DNA of 64,000 bases, taken from Pseudomonas nitroreducens. GTDB taxonomy: Bacteria; Pseudomonadota; Gammaproteobacteria; Pseudomonadales; Pseudomonadaceae. The position numbers and the translations under genes were made by a program. The DNA lies in the NCBI RefSeq assembly GCF_024170165.1, contig NZ_JALJXP010000004.1, positions 186,001 to 250,000 of the forward strand, given 5' to 3'. This document shows, piece after piece, positions 63,470 through 64,000 of the stretch (positions are counted from its first letter, which is position 1; every line of letters starts with the position of its first letter). The notes under the pieces were generated by a model. It was not told the origin of the DNA. It saw only the letters and a program-made list of their open reading frames with translations, and made no database searches.

Positions 63470-64000
63470 ATGCGCCAAGCCTGCACCCTGATCGCCAGCC
63501 TGCTGCTTGCCGGCCTGCTGCCACGCGCCGCCAATGCCGACCTCATCGATGCCAGTCTGCAGGACATGGAGCGCTACCTGCTGCTGTACAGCGCCACCGG
63601 CGATGCGCGTTTCCTCGTGCGGCTGGACAGCCTCGGCCAGGGTTTCGAGCAACAACTGGCGCAACAGAAGAACGCAGCCAATCTGCAGGACCTCTGGCAG
63701 CTCTATCGGCAGACGCTGGAGCAAGTACGCGCGGCGTACTCGCAGAAGGATGTGAGCCTGCAGCACGCGGTGGCGCAGACGCAGGAAGTGGCCGGGCTGT
63801 TCGACAGCTTCATCCTGACACGGGAGCCGGCGTCACAGGGAGTGGCGGATGAATTGCGCGAGCTGGCGCTGCTGGAGGCGCGGCGGGCCAACGGGCGTTT
63901 GCTGGGGAAGGACAGCGGGGGCGATGCGACACGCATCGGGGAACTGCAGGAGCTGATCGGCGAACGCCTGGCGGCGCTACCCGCCGGTGCCAGCCGGGAC
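63470..64000 (+). CDS. Exported protein of unknown function, 5' part (3' end outside window)
   Basis: An ORF open from the ATG at 63470 to the window end, 177 codons without a stop. It encodes a signal peptide (MRQACTLIASLLLAGLLPRAANA, cleavage likely before DLIDA) and a helical, Gln/Leu/Glu-rich mature part (DMERYLLLYSATGDARFLVRLDSL; LYRQTLEQVRAAYSQKD; VADELRELALLEARRA). I do not recognise a family. No strong ribosome site is visible. The composition suggests a periplasmic helical-bundle protein. It diverges from the DksA-like gene with 178 bases between the starts. Confidence 0.7.
   Translation, partial: MRQACTLIASLLLAGLLPRAANADLIDASLQDMERYLLLYSATGDARFLVRLDSLGQGFEQQLAQQKNAANLQDLWQLYRQTLEQVRAAYSQKDVSLQHAVAQTQEVAGLFDSFILTREPASQGVADELRELALLEARRANGRLLGKDSGGDATRIGELQELIGERLAALPAGASRD

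Overview
The window is a stretch of high-GC Gammaproteobacterial chromosome that is almost certainly Pseudomonas. The evidence is Pseudomonas-type REP palindromes (GTAGGAGCGAGCTTGCTCGCGAA class) between genes, retS directly downstream of purH-purD, the accB-accC-prmA-DUF3426-dusB-fis order, and a urt urea transporter fused to a ureD-ureA-GNAT-ureB-ureC cluster. From memory, the order speA-sui1-NUDIX-DUF2333-gcbA-ctpL ... dsbD-aroQ-accBC-prmA-dusB-fis-purHD-retS-urt-ure follows the PA4839-PA4868 backbone of P. aeruginosa; species cannot be fixed from this window alone. It is chromosomal backbone with small insertions. There are no phages, IS elements, CRISPR arrays, tRNAs or rRNAs that I can see.

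Layout. 1-12.5 kb: end of fadH, a higBA toxin-antitoxin pair with a palindromic operator, and single genes (SRPBCC, YdcZ-like transporter, idi, YkgJ-like, MATE, GAF-GGDEF cyclase, DUF2214, lipoproteins, arylamine N-acetyltransferase, a cupin/NAD-epimerase pair, an FMN reductase) ending with cbpA-cbpM. 12.8-17.3 kb: a MocR-type regulator, then the anaerobic ribonucleotide reductase operon. There the glycyl-radical domain is a separate 48-residue gene between nrdD and nrdG, behind a candidate Anr box and two NrdR-like boxes. 17.5-29.3 kb: polyamine and signalling genes (speA, sui1, NUDIX, DUF2333, gcbA, ctpL, speB, a PotF-like binding protein, a divergent LysR regulator). 29.4-44.1 kb: housekeeping genes dsbD, aroQ, accBC, prmA, DUF3426, dusB-fis, purH, purD and the hybrid kinase retS.

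44.3-56 kb: marC, then urtABCDE behind a good sigma-54 promoter, a GNAT, and ureD-ureA-GNAT-ureB-ureC. Urea is captured by UrtA, imported by UrtBCDE and hydrolysed by UreABC; UreD is present, but ureE, ureF and ureG are not in the window. 56.3-59.1 kb: a classical autotransporter with a Pro-Gly-Asp/Glu linker. 59.1-60.1 kb: a 1-kb gene-free island made of REP fragments, a CTTTGG hexanucleotide tract and two inverted 0.3-kb copies of an unnamed element whose hairpins are kept by compensatory base changes. 60.1-62.9 kb: bphO-bphP (heme oxygenase and bacteriophytochrome kinase). The window closes with a DksA-like zinc-finger gene and the start of an exported protein.

The observations most worth following are (i) the split class III ribonucleotide reductase, (ii) the covarying inverted repeat element at 59.17-59.91 kb, (iii) an expanded-loop REP variant found three times, and (iv) the predicted regulatory sites of nrdD, urtA, higBA and the speB/PotF locus. 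Coordinates and motifs were read by eye; no database search was run, and P. aeruginosa comparisons are from memory.
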